Source of the DNA: JBEINZ01 sp040377825
Lineage (GTDB): Bacteria > Pseudomonadota > Alphaproteobacteria > Rhizobiales > Ancalomicrobiaceae
NCBI GenBank assembly: GCA_040377825.1
Contig: JBEINZ010000056.1
Location: forward strand, 1 to 13,770
Direction of reading: 5' to 3'
Length of the DNA: 13,770 nt
Made by a program: the position numbers and the translations under genes. Below the pieces are notes generated by a model. It did not search any database, was not told the origin of the DNA, and saw only the letters and a list, made by a program, of their open reading frames with translations. How positions within the stretch are numbered: position 1 is the first letter of the stretch; each line of letters starts with the position of its first letter. Shown in pieces: positions 6,297-13,486 of the stretch.

Positions 6297-7063
6297 GGGC
6301 GGCCGCGCTGGCGATGGCGCTCATCGGCTCGCTTGGCGGTCAGGCGCTTGCCGAAACGCTGGTGGCGACCACCTCCACCAATGTCGTGGAAATCAGCTCA
6401 AACTTTTCCGGCACCGACATCGCGGTGTTCGGCATGATCGAACGCGATCGAGCGACGGTCTCGCGCGCTGAGCCCTATAAGGTCGCGGTGCAGCTTTTTG
6501 GCCCGAAGGAAACGGTCATGACCCGCCGCAAGGAGCGGCGCGCGGGCATTTGGGTGAATGCCACCAGCCGGGTCCATGCCGATGTCCCGAGCTTTTATGT
6601 GGTGCTGACGACCGATCCGATCGCGGACATTGCCACGCCCGAGACCCTGAAGCGTTTTCAAGTCGGCCTCGCCAATCTGCTTCTGCCGCAAAAGATCGTC
6701 GGCGGAATCGATGTAGAAGGCGGCAATCCGGAATTCCGCGAGGCGTTCATAAGGCTAAAGTCCCAAGCCGGACTTTACCGCGAGGTGGCGAATAAGGTCG
6801 AATTCCTGACGCCCTCGCTTTTTCGCGCGACAATCCCCATTCCAGCGAATGTCCCGATCGGTCGATACCGCGTCCAGATCGTGCTGTTCCAAGAGGGTTT
6901 GTCGCTCGCCGAACATTCCTCGGATTTGGTGATTTCCAAGACCGGTTTCGAGCAGTTGATCTACGACCTCGCGTTCTCCGCCTCGCTGGTCTACGGGCTA
7001 GGCACGGTGATCTTGGCGCTGGTCATCGGCTGGATCGGCTCGGTGGTATTCCGGCGGGATTGA
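6293..7063 (+). CDS. TIGR02186/Alph_Pro_TM family exported membrane protein
   Basis: The 256-residue protein has an N-terminal signal peptide (about 1-20, ending QALA before ETLV), a long extracytoplasmic region (about 21-225), and one C-terminal transmembrane helix (about 228-251) ending in a short basic tail (RRD). The start of the mature part (VVEISSNFSGTDIAVFG) and the VQLFGP and GIWVN stretches match my memory of the alphaproteobacterial TIGR02186/Alph_Pro_TM family, whose function is unknown. ATG 6293 has AGGGA about 8-9 bases upstream and overlaps the TauE/SafE stop by 4 bases. Together the layout suggests a periplasmic-facing partner of the permease, perhaps a substrate-capture or accessory subunit; this is inference. 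Its stop is only 3 bases from the opposing pdeM stop. Confidence 0.87.
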   Translation: MRAAALAMALIGSLGGQALAETLVATTSTNVVEISSNFSGTDIAVFGMIERDRATVSRAEPYKVAVQLFGPKETVMTRRKERRAGIWVNATSRVHADVPSFYVVLTTDPIADIATPETLKRFQVGLANLLLPQKIVGGIDVEGGNPEFREAFIRLKSQAGLYREVANKVEFLTPSLFRATIPIPANVPIGRYRVQIVLFQEGLSLAEHSSDLVISKTGFEQLIYDLAFSASLVYGLGTVILALVIGWIGSVVFRRD

Positions 7064-7066
7064 GTA

Positions 7067-7840
7067 TCAATCCCCCCGCAACCACGTCCCCGGAAAGCTG
7101 TAGACCCGTCCGTCCCCCAGCAAATGGGCGCTGAGGCCGTCGCGTTTGAACAGGCCGCGATAGGCTGGGCCGAGGATGTTGAGGCCGCCGGTATAGGCGC
7201 CGATTGCCGGCAACATGAGACGGCGGCCGTCAGTGGCGAAACAGCGGCGGCGGACGGATTTCGGGACGAGCGCGACCCTCGCGGTCGGGTGCAGATGGCC
7301 GCAGACCTCGATCGCATGCGCCGAAGCCGCGTCCTCGCCCCAATCCGGGCTCGGCTCATGCCGAAAAACAAAAGGCCCGATCGAGGCCTCCTCCAAGATC
7401 GTGCCGCCGACCGTCGCCGCTATGCCGCGATCATGGTTGCCCGCGATCCAGATCCAATCACGGCCGCGCTGGAGCGCGGCGAGCGTCGCCCGGTCCGCCG
7501 GGGACAAACGTTCCTCGCCGAACGGATCGTGGAAGGCATCGCCAAGTGAGATCACCGTCTTGGGCTGCAGTCTGGTGATCGCCAAGCCGAGCTGAGCAAG
7601 TGTTGCCGCCGTGTCGTAGGGCGGCAGGAACGCGCCGCGCCGGGCATGGGACGAGCCCTTTTCGAAATGCAGATCCGCGACGATCAGGATGCGCTCGTCC
7701 GGCCACCAGGCGACCCCTTCCGGCATCAAGTCGAGCGCCACACCCGCAAGGTCCACAGTCGCCGCCGCAAGCGCGCGGCCGGCGAAGGGGGTGGCATCCG
7801 ACAAAAGATCGTCGCGGGATTGGGCGGCGGTTCGAATCAT
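7067..7840 (-). CDS. pdeM: Ligase-associated DNA damage response endonuclease PdeM (metallophosphoesterase)
   Basis: The 257-residue cytoplasmic calcineurin-like phosphoesterase belongs to the set found with an ATP-dependent DNA ligase, an exonuclease and an Lhr-type helicase in many bacteria. Metal-binding motifs are complete: DLH (Asp56, His58), GDAFHD (Asp101, His104), GNHD (134-137), His161, and GHLH (181-184). The family N-terminus places a short beta region (LAGVALDLMPEGVAWWP) before DLH, which is present. ATG 7840 is chosen; the open frame to 7981 upstream runs over the helicase end and is not protein-like. The Shine-Dalgarno is weak. The gene lies 70 bases downstream of the helicase on the same strand, so they are probably cotranscribed. 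Confidence 0.93.
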   Translation of the reverse strand: MIRTAAQSRDDLLSDATPFAGRALAAATVDLAGVALDLMPEGVAWWPDERILIVADLHFEKGSSHARRGAFLPPYDTAATLAQLGLAITRLQPKTVISLGDAFHDPFGEERLSPADRATLAALQRGRDWIWIAGNHDRGIAATVGGTILEEASIGPFVFRHEPSPDWGEDAASAHAIEVCGHLHPTARVALVPKSVRRRCFATDGRRLMLPAIGAYTGGLNILGPAYRGLFKRDGLSAHLLGDGRVYSFPGTWLRGD

Positions 7841-7910
7841 CGTGTGATCTTTGCCCAAAACGATCCCATTTTCACCCCACTCGCGGCACCTGCGACACCT
7901 TAAACGCGGC

Positions 7911-10499
7911 TCATCCCATCGCCTCCGCGACAAGCGCGTCGGCGGCCTCGCGCAGTAGCGTCTCGTCGGTCTCTCCGCCAACGCGCTCGCGGCCGATATC
8001 GACCAGGATCGGCACGGCGAGCGGCGAGATCCGGTCGAGCCCCTTCAGCACGACATGATCGCGCACCCGCGCCAGCATCTGCCCGAGGCGGCTGATGTCG
8101 AGCAGGCCGGCCGAGGCATCCGCCCAGGTCGCCCTGAGAAGGACATGGTCCGGCTCGTGGCTGCGCAGCACGTCGTAGACAAGATCGGTGGAGACGGTCA
8201 CTTGCCGACCGGTCTTTTCCTGTCCGGGATGGCGCCGTTCGATCAGGCCGGCGATAACCGCCGTGGTGCGGAAGGTGCGTTTCAGGAGATAGCTGTCAGC
8301 CATCCAGGCCTCCAGATCGTCGCCGAGCATGTCCTCGTCGAAGAGCTGGCCGGGGGAGGGCCGTCCGGCGGCGAAGGCGGCGCCGAGATCATTGACCGCC
8401 CAGATCGCCAGCGAATAATCCGAGGCGATGAAGCCGAGCGGCCGCAGCCGCAGGCGCTCCAGCCGCCGGGTCAGCAGCATGCCGAGCGTTTGATGCGCGA
8501 GCCGCCCCTCGAAGGGATAGGCGACCATGTAGAACTTGTCGCCTTGCGGAAAGGTCTCGATCAGCAGTTCGTCGCGCTTGGGGAGCACGGACCGAAGCCT
8601 TTGCAGGCGTAGCCAATCGGCGACCTGGGCGGGAAGCTTGCCCCACTGGTCGGGATCGGCCAGCATCGCGCGGACCTTGTCGGCGAGATAGGTCGACAGC
8701 GGAAACTTGCCGCCGGCATAAGACGGCACGCGTGGGCTCTCGTCCTTGGTGCGCGTGACCAGTGCCTCGTTTTCCCGGATCGTTTCGAACCGCAGTACTT
8801 CCCCGCCGAACATGAAAGTATCGCCGCGCGCCAGCGTCTCGAAAAAATACTCCTCCATTTCGCCAAGCACCCGCCCGCCACGCGAAGGCGTGCCGCCGGA
8901 GACCTTGGACACCAGCCTCACCTTCAGCATCGGCGCCTCAACGATGGTGCCGACATTGAGCCGCCAGGTCTGCGCGACCGCCGGATTGGAGACGCGCCAC
9001 AGCCCATCCTTGGTCTTGCGGATCTTGGCGTATCGCTCGTAACTCTTCAGCGCATAGCCGCCGGTCGCGACGAAATCGACCACCCGGTCGAAAGTCGCGC
9101 GGTCGAGTTCGCGGTAGGGGTAGGCCGAGATCACCTCGCGATAGAGCGCGTCGGCGTCGAAGGGCGCGGCGACGGCCATGCCGAGCACGTGCTGGGCGAG
9201 CACATCGAGCGCGCCCGGGCGGATCGGCGGCGTGTCCTGATCGCCGACATAATTTGCCTCGAGCGCCGCGCGGCACTCCATCACCTCGAACCGATTGGCC
9301 GGCACGAGCAGCGCGACGCTCGGCTCGTCCAAGCGATGGTTGGCGCGGCCGATGCGCTGGGCAAGCCGCGAGGCCCCCTTCGGCGCGCCGACATGGATGA
9401 CAAGATCGACGTCGCCCCAGTCGATGCCGAGATCGAGCGTGGAGGTGGCGACCACCGCGTCGAGCCCACCGGCCGCCATCGCCGCCTCCACGCGACGGCG
9501 CTGCGCGACATCGAGCGAGCCGTGGTGCAGCGCGATCTTCAGCGTATCCTCGTTGATGCGCCAGAGTTCCTGGAAGACGATTTCCGCTTGGCTGCGCGTA
9601 TTGACGAAAATCAGCGTCGTCTTGGCGGTCTTGATCGCGGCATAGAGTTCCGGAAAAGCATAGCGCGCCGAATGACCGGACCAGGGGATCCGCTCGGCTG
9701 ATTCCAAAATCCGGATTCTCGGCGCCGCCCCGCCGGCAACCGTCACGATATCGGCAAGAGCCTCCTCGGTGCCGTCTTGCGGCACCAGCCAGCGGGCAAG
9801 TTCATCCGGGTCGGAAACCGTCGCCGAAAGACCGACCGCGCGGGCCGATGGCGCGATTCGTTTCAGCCGGGCAAGGGCCAGCGCCAGAAGGTCGCCGCGT
9901 TTCGACGTCACCAGCGCATGAAGCTCGTCGAAGACGACGACCTTGAGATCGGCGAAGAGATCCTCCGCCTCGCGACTGGCGATGAGCAGCTCGACTTGCT
10001 CGGGCGTCGTCATCAGGATATCCGGCGGCAGGGACTTCTGTCGCTGCCGCTTATGCGCGGGCGTATCGCCGGTGCGCGTCTCCACCCGGATCGACAGGCC
10101 CATCTCGGTGATCGGCGTCTCGACATTGCGCGCGACATCGACGGCGAGCGCCTTCAGCGGCGAGATGTAAAGCGTGTGGATGCCGGTACGCGCCAGTTTT
10201 CGTCCGCGTGCCGCGAGCGCGCGGCGCGGCCCATCCGCGAGATCGACCAACGACGGCAGGAACCCCGCGAGCGTCTTGCCCGCGCCGGTCGGAGCAATCA
10301 GCAGCGCGGAGCGTCCGGCGCGTGCCTTGTCCAGCAGCGCGATCTGATGCGCGCGCGGCGCCCAGCCGCGCGCGCTAAACCACGCGGCGAAGCGCTCCGG
10401 CAGGATGTCGGCGGGATCGGTCGGATCGGGTTCTAGCGGCGCATTCACGCCCGAAGCGTTAATCGCCTTGGCGTCCGGCGTCGAGCGTGTCGTATCCAT
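7911..10499 (-). CDS. Ligase-associated DNA damage response DEXH-box helicase (Lhr-core type)
   Basis: The 862-residue superfamily 2 ATPase translocates on single-stranded DNA and unwinds duplexes; relatives (Lhr-Core) act in DNA repair. Helicase motifs are complete: Q-like region near RAHQIALL, Walker A APTGAGKT (69-76), TTPEQVE (164-170), DELH (191-194), SAT (225-227), and in the second RecA-like domain STLDLGIDWGDVD and motif VI QRIGRANHR (381-389). The remaining 470 residues form the winged-helix and beta-barrel parts characteristic of Lhr. ATG 10499 has no Shine-Dalgarno and directly follows a terminator T-run. An in-frame GTG at 10448 would give a form 17 residues shorter. The family core (LPERFAAWFSARGW) begins at residue 33, so the first 30 residues are dispensable for the assignment. 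Ligase and exonuclease partners are not in the window. Confidence 0.93.
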   Translation of the reverse strand: MDTTRSTPDAKAINASGVNAPLEPDPTDPADILPERFAAWFSARGWAPRAHQIALLDKARAGRSALLIAPTGAGKTLAGFLPSLVDLADGPRRALAARGRKLARTGIHTLYISPLKALAVDVARNVETPITEMGLSIRVETRTGDTPAHKRQRQKSLPPDILMTTPEQVELLIASREAEDLFADLKVVVFDELHALVTSKRGDLLALALARLKRIAPSARAVGLSATVSDPDELARWLVPQDGTEEALADIVTVAGGAAPRIRILESAERIPWSGHSARYAFPELYAAIKTAKTTLIFVNTRSQAEIVFQELWRINEDTLKIALHHGSLDVAQRRRVEAAMAAGGLDAVVATSTLDLGIDWGDVDLVIHVGAPKGASRLAQRIGRANHRLDEPSVALLVPANRFEVMECRAALEANYVGDQDTPPIRPGALDVLAQHVLGMAVAAPFDADALYREVISAYPYRELDRATFDRVVDFVATGGYALKSYERYAKIRKTKDGLWRVSNPAVAQTWRLNVGTIVEAPMLKVRLVSKVSGGTPSRGGRVLGEMEEYFFETLARGDTFMFGGEVLRFETIRENEALVTRTKDESPRVPSYAGGKFPLSTYLADKVRAMLADPDQWGKLPAQVADWLRLQRLRSVLPKRDELLIETFPQGDKFYMVAYPFEGRLAHQTLGMLLTRRLERLRLRPLGFIASDYSLAIWAVNDLGAAFAAGRPSPGQLFDEDMLGDDLEAWMADSYLLKRTFRTTAVIAGLIERRHPGQEKTGRQVTVSTDLVYDVLRSHEPDHVLLRATWADASAGLLDISRLGQMLARVRDHVVLKGLDRISPLAVPILVDIGRERVGGETDETLLREAADALVAEAMG

Positions 10500-10530
10500 A
10501 AAGAAAAACGGCCCGCGTGGGGCGGGCCGT
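10500..10530 (-). terminator. Rho-independent terminator of the 133-residue exported protein gene
   Basis: On the minus strand ACGGCCCGC (10530-10522) and GCGGGCCGT (10516-10508) form a perfect 9-bp stem with a 5-base loop. A T-rich tract (TTTTTCTTT, 10508-10500) follows. This is a textbook intrinsic terminator, 24 bases past the stop of the gene at 10555-10956. Its T-run ends immediately before the helicase ATG at 10499. Confidence 0.93.
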
Positions 10531-10554
10531 TCCGGTCAGGCAAAGCGGCGGGAT

Positions 10555-10956
10555 TTACTGGCAGTCGAGCCACTCGAATGGCTTGCCCTGATAATCATAG
10601 CGCACCGACGCCACGCAGTTCGACCCGCGCGGCTTGCGGCGCTCGACTTGAACGGGCGCCTCGTAGGTGCGCTGCGGGGGCATGACGTAGGTGGTCGGCG
10701 GCGCATAATAGGGTTGCGGCGCGACATAAACGCGACGCGGCTGGGGCACATAGACCACCTCGTCGTCTTCCGGCGGGTAGGCATAGGCCGGCTGCTGGTT
10801 GGCCAGCGCCCCGCCGACGATGATGCCCGTTGCCAAGCCGATGATCCCACCCGCGATGGCCGCGCCGCGCTTGTCACCGGCGTGAGCCGTGCCGGCAAGC
10901 GGGACCGCGAGCAGGGCGGCGGAAAGAAGAACGGTCAGGGCGGGCTTCATGGTCAT
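10555..10956 (-). CDS. Small exported glycine-zipper, Tyr/Pro-rich protein
   Basis: I do not recognise a named family. The 133-residue product has a signal peptide (about 1-26, ending in AHA), then a glycine-zipper-like hydrophobic stretch (about 31-52, alternating small residues such as GAAIAGGIIGLATG). A Tyr/Pro/Gln-rich region follows (about 55-100, with several VYV and PPQ-type motifs), then a short C-terminal module with two cysteines (Cys114, Cys132) that could form a disulfide. The layout suggests a periplasmic or outer-envelope protein. Start ATG 10956 (MTMKP) or ATG 10950 (MKP); no strong Shine-Dalgarno separates them. It has its own terminator just downstream and resembles in layout the smaller gene 98 bases upstream. 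Confidence 0.82.
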   Translation of the reverse strand: MTMKPALTVLLSAALLAVPLAGTAHAGDKRGAAIAGGIIGLATGIIVGGALANQQPAYAYPPEDDEVVYVPQPRRVYVAPQPYYAPPTTYVMPPQRTYEAPVQVERRKPRGSNCVASVRYDYQGKPFEWLDCQ

Positions 10957-11054
10957 TGGCTTTCGAAACTCGAGCGGAACAAATTCGGGGGGCGGGCAGC
11001 GTGAAACCGATCCGCTATGCGACGGATCTGATCGATCGACGTTTTCCGAGAGGA

Positions 11055-11369
11055 TCAGCGGCAGACGCGACGGACGTATTCGTTGCCGTAATCGTCTTCC
11101 ACGATCACGCGGCGGCAGCGTACCGGCCGTTCGTAATAGACGACCGGCGGCGGCGAAACGAAGCGCGGCTGATCGTAGTAGTAGACCTGCCCGCTATGCT
11201 GCCGGGGCTGCTGCGCCTGGGCGGCGACACCGCCGAGGATCGCGCCGCCAACCAGACCGGCGATGAAGGCGCCGCCGTCATTCGCGCTGGCGGGCTTCGT
11301 CGTACCCACGGCGACAGCGCCCAGGACCAGGGCGGCGACAGTGGCGACCTTGATGGCGTTGCGGATCAT
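11055..11369 (-). CDS. Small exported glycine-zipper, Tyr-rich protein
   Basis: This 104-residue protein has no name I can assign. It shows a signal peptide (about 1-29, ending in ASA), a glycine-zipper-like segment (about 32-50, GGAFIAGLVGGAILGG), a QVYYYDQPRF/PPPVVYYE Tyr/Pro region, and a basic C-terminal tail with two cysteines (Cys85, Cys103). The order of parts is the same as in the next gene downstream, so the two are likely distant paralogues. A good Shine-Dalgarno (GGAAGGA) precedes ATG 11369 by about 8 bases. The upstream region carries several palindromes. An envelope role is inferred from export and composition only. Confidence 0.83.
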   Translation of the reverse strand: MIRNAIKVATVAALVLGAVAVGTTKPASANDGGAFIAGLVGGAILGGVAAQAQQPRQHSGQVYYYDQPRFVSPPPVVYYERPVRCRRVIVEDDYGNEYVRRVCR

Positions 11370-11473
11370 GGTTCTTGTCCTTCCAAATCTGTGAGGGGAA
11401 GAAATGTCCCCGTTTCATACCGAGCAAATTACGATTCCTTTGCGGTATAATTTTGTAACGCGCCATTCAGGCA

Positions 11474-11511
11474 CTGTACAGAAACTGAAATTTCAATCAC
11501 GAAATCGTGAT
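11474..11511. promoter_or_regulatory. Cluster of three short palindromes upstream of the 104-residue exported protein
   Basis: Within 38 bases lie CTGTACAG (11474-11481, perfect), TGAAATTTCA (11486-11495, perfect) and an inverted repeat with arms ATCACGA and TCGTGAT around AA (11496-11511). The surrounding stretch 11380-11515 is AT-rich compared with its neighbours. The cluster is about 100-140 bases before the start at 11369 and directly after the methyltransferase stop. Operator sites for the small exported protein gene are the likeliest reading. The 16-base element could also act as a weak 3' hairpin. No T-run supports termination. Confidence 0.45.
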
Positions 11512-11519
11512 AATTGGCA

Positions 11520-12449
11520 TTATCGTCGACGCGCCACGGCCGCGACCCCCTCGATCGGGTGCCCGCGATCGGAACGAAGCAAAATCCCTTGAGTAACCTC
11601 GACAGCAAATCCCGATACCGTGAGGCGATCGGTTAGATAACCCGTGCCATGTGCATAACGCAGGCTGTCGAGCAGCCTGTATCCACGAGGATCGTCTTGC
11701 AAACCAAGCCGTTCGACGGTGAAGGCGATCATCCCGCCTGGCGCGAGCGCGCGATGCGCGGCCGCGATGACCGGCGCGAGATCGCCGAGATAGCAGAACA
11801 CATCCGCCGCGCACACGAGATCGAGCGAGCCGGCCGGGCGGGACAGCAGATCGGCAACAATGTCGCCGACCGCCAGCGCGTCGTAGATCCCTTTCGCCGC
11901 CGCCTCGCCGATCATCCGTTCGGATAGGTCCACGCCCTCCAGGCGTTCGACGCGCGCGCGCAGCCGCGCGCCCATGAGCCCCGTCCCGCAGCCGAGATCG
12001 AGCGCGCGGGCGAACCGGCGGCCCGGCCCGGCTACCTCGATCGCCGCCAAGAGATGATCCGGCGCGCGATAGTCGAGCGCGTCGACCAGCGCGGTTTCGA
12101 ACGTGTCGGCATAGGCCTCAAACAGCGCGCGCACATAGCCGGCGGGCGGCGCGACGGGGGTCTCCTCGTCGAGCCGCGCGCGCTTCAGCGCCGCTCCGAG
12201 CCGATCGTCCGGATCGAGCGCCGCGGCCTTCGCGAACGCATCCGCGGCCGCCACTTTCGCGCCGAGCTTTTCCCGGAGTTCGCCAAGCCGAAACCACCCA
12301 GCCGCCCAACCTGCCGCAAGGTCCAGGGCCTGCTCGACCAAATCCGCCGCCGCCACCGTCTCCCCGCGCGCATCAAGCTCGGTTGCATAGTGATAGCGCC
12401 GGTCGGCCAGGGGTTCGCCCGAGGAAAGGAAGATAGGGATCATCGGCAT
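11520..12449 (-). CDS. TPR-containing class I SAM-dependent methyltransferase
   Basis: The 309-residue protein has an N-terminal tetratricopeptide-like part (about 17-90, with AAADLVEQALDLAAGWAAGWFRLGE and AFAKAAALDPDD) and a Rossmann-fold methyltransferase domain (about 104-295). SAM-binding motif I is ALDLGCGTGLMG (149-160). VDLSERMI (173-180) gives the acidic motif II, and motif IV is near DLVCAADVFCYLGDL (210-224), followed by ALAPGGMIAFTVE. The substrate is unknown. The start at 12449 is favoured by AAGGA with 7-base spacing. Other in-frame ATGs are 12443 and 12470, the latter overlapping the permease stop as ATGA but without a Shine-Dalgarno. Either way it is translationally or transcriptionally linked to the ABC permease upstream. 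Confidence 0.88.
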   Translation of the reverse strand: MPMIPIFLSSGEPLADRRYHYATELDARGETVAAADLVEQALDLAAGWAAGWFRLGELREKLGAKVAAADAFAKAAALDPDDRLGAALKRARLDEETPVAPPAGYVRALFEAYADTFETALVDALDYRAPDHLLAAIEVAGPGRRFARALDLGCGTGLMGARLRARVERLEGVDLSERMIGEAAAKGIYDALAVGDIVADLLSRPAGSLDLVCAADVFCYLGDLAPVIAAAHRALAPGGMIAFTVERLGLQDDPRGYRLLDSLRYAHGTGYLTDRLTVSGFAVEVTQGILLRSDRGHPIEGVAAVARRR

Positions 12450-12466
12450 CCGTCGGTCCTTGGGGA

Positions 12467-13360
12467 TCATTGTGTTCGAGCTATAGCCCGGCCGATGACC
12501 TTTTGCGCCAGCCCGGCGAAAACCAAAAGCGGCGCCATCATCAGCACGGTCGCGGCGGAAAACCGAGCCCAGTCCTCGGCCTCCCCGCCGATCTGCGCCT
12601 CCTTGATGGACAATTGGCCGACGAGCCAGGGCGGCAGGGTCATGGCGTGATCGGTCGCCAGATAGGCCGCAAAGAGATATTCGTTCCAGCACAGGATGAA
12701 GACGAGAAGCCCGGCGCCGACGATCTCGCGGAGCGACATCGGCACGATAATGGTGAAAAAGATCAAGGGATGCGACGCGCCGTCGAGCCGCGCGGCTTCT
12801 TCCTGGTCGCTCGCGCGGGTGCCGAAAACCGGCAGCAGCAGCCAGACGGCGACCGGCAGGTTGATCGCCGTATAGGTGACGATCAGCGCGAAGGTGGTGT
12901 CGAGCGTACCGGTCGCGCGCGCCATGAGATAAAGCGGCAGCACCACGACGATCGGCGGCAGAACGCGTATCGCGAGCATGGCAACAAGCAGGCCCGCATT
13001 GGCCGCGATTCCGCCGACGCGAAACCGCGTGAGTCCGTAAACCGCCATGCCCGCGATCAAGAGTGCCAGCCCGGTCGCAACGAACGCGACGACGACGGAA
13101 TTGATATAGCGCGCGACGAGATTGTCCGAGGGATCGGTGAGCAGGAAGATCCAAGCATCGAGCTTTGGCTGAAAATCCAGGAAGGGCAGATAGAACGGCC
13201 CGCTATTAATCTCCGCCGCGCCCTTGAAGGCGGTCGAGAGCACCCAAGCAAGCGGGAACAGGCACACAAGGCTCCAGACGATCAGTATCGCATAGGCAAG
13301 CGCGCGGCTCATTGACCAACGCGGCCGTCGGTTTGGGAGGGGAACGGTTCGCCGGCTCAT
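12467..13360 (-). CDS. Carbohydrate ABC transporter permease, MalG-like
   Basis: The 297-residue inner-membrane protein belongs to the binding-protein-dependent permease family. It starts with a first transmembrane helix (about 19-41), a periplasmic segment, then a helical core (about 84-290). The EAA loop that docks the ATPase is clear: EEAARLDG (187-194) with the later IIVP (204-207). The family closing motif CWNEYLFA (224-231) is also present and typical of MalG-type sugar permeases. ATG 13360 is chosen because the N-terminus then has a short basic lead before the first helix; an in-frame ATG at 13312 is an alternative, and the frame stays open to 13450. No MalF-type permease, binding protein or ATPase lies in the window. 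Its upstream neighbour is a small unrelated gene. Confidence 0.9.
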   Translation of the reverse strand: MSRRTVPLPNRRPRWSMSRALAYAILIVWSLVCLFPLAWVLSTAFKGAAEINSGPFYLPFLDFQPKLDAWIFLLTDPSDNLVARYINSVVVAFVATGLALLIAGMAVYGLTRFRVGGIAANAGLLVAMLAIRVLPPIVVVLPLYLMARATGTLDTTFALIVTYTAINLPVAVWLLLPVFGTRASDQEEAARLDGASHPLIFFTIIVPMSLREIVGAGLLVFILCWNEYLFAAYLATDHAMTLPPWLVGQLSIKEAQIGGEAEDWARFSAATVLMMAPLLVFAGLAQKVIGRAIARTQ

Positions 13361-13486
13361 GGGCCAAGCCGCCTTCGAGAGCAATGCATTGGACGATAGT
13401 GGCGCATGCCGAGGGCGGTGGATCAATGCCGGGCATGGCAAGGCGGGCATCCGGCGCCGCCGCTCGGCACTGACATGAACGCAAAA

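Noticed and set aside
7828..7845. GGTTCGAATC, resembling a tRNA T-loop
   Set aside because: No cloverleaf, acceptor stem or anticodon arm can be formed around it; it overlaps the pdeM N-terminal codons.
11009..11028. Inverted repeat GATCCG/CGGATC between the two small exported protein genes
   Set aside because: Six-bp arms, 8-base loop and no clear T-run; too weak to call a terminator.
12450..13154. N-terminal extension of the methyltransferase frame
   Set aside because: It is the permease gene read in another frame; the methyltransferase family sequence begins only near 12449.
12470..13315. 281-codon open frame on the + strand opposite the ABC permease
   Set aside because: Antisense of a transmembrane gene; the sense strand has the EAA loop and helices, and the antisense product is Asp/Arg/Gln-rich without a domain.
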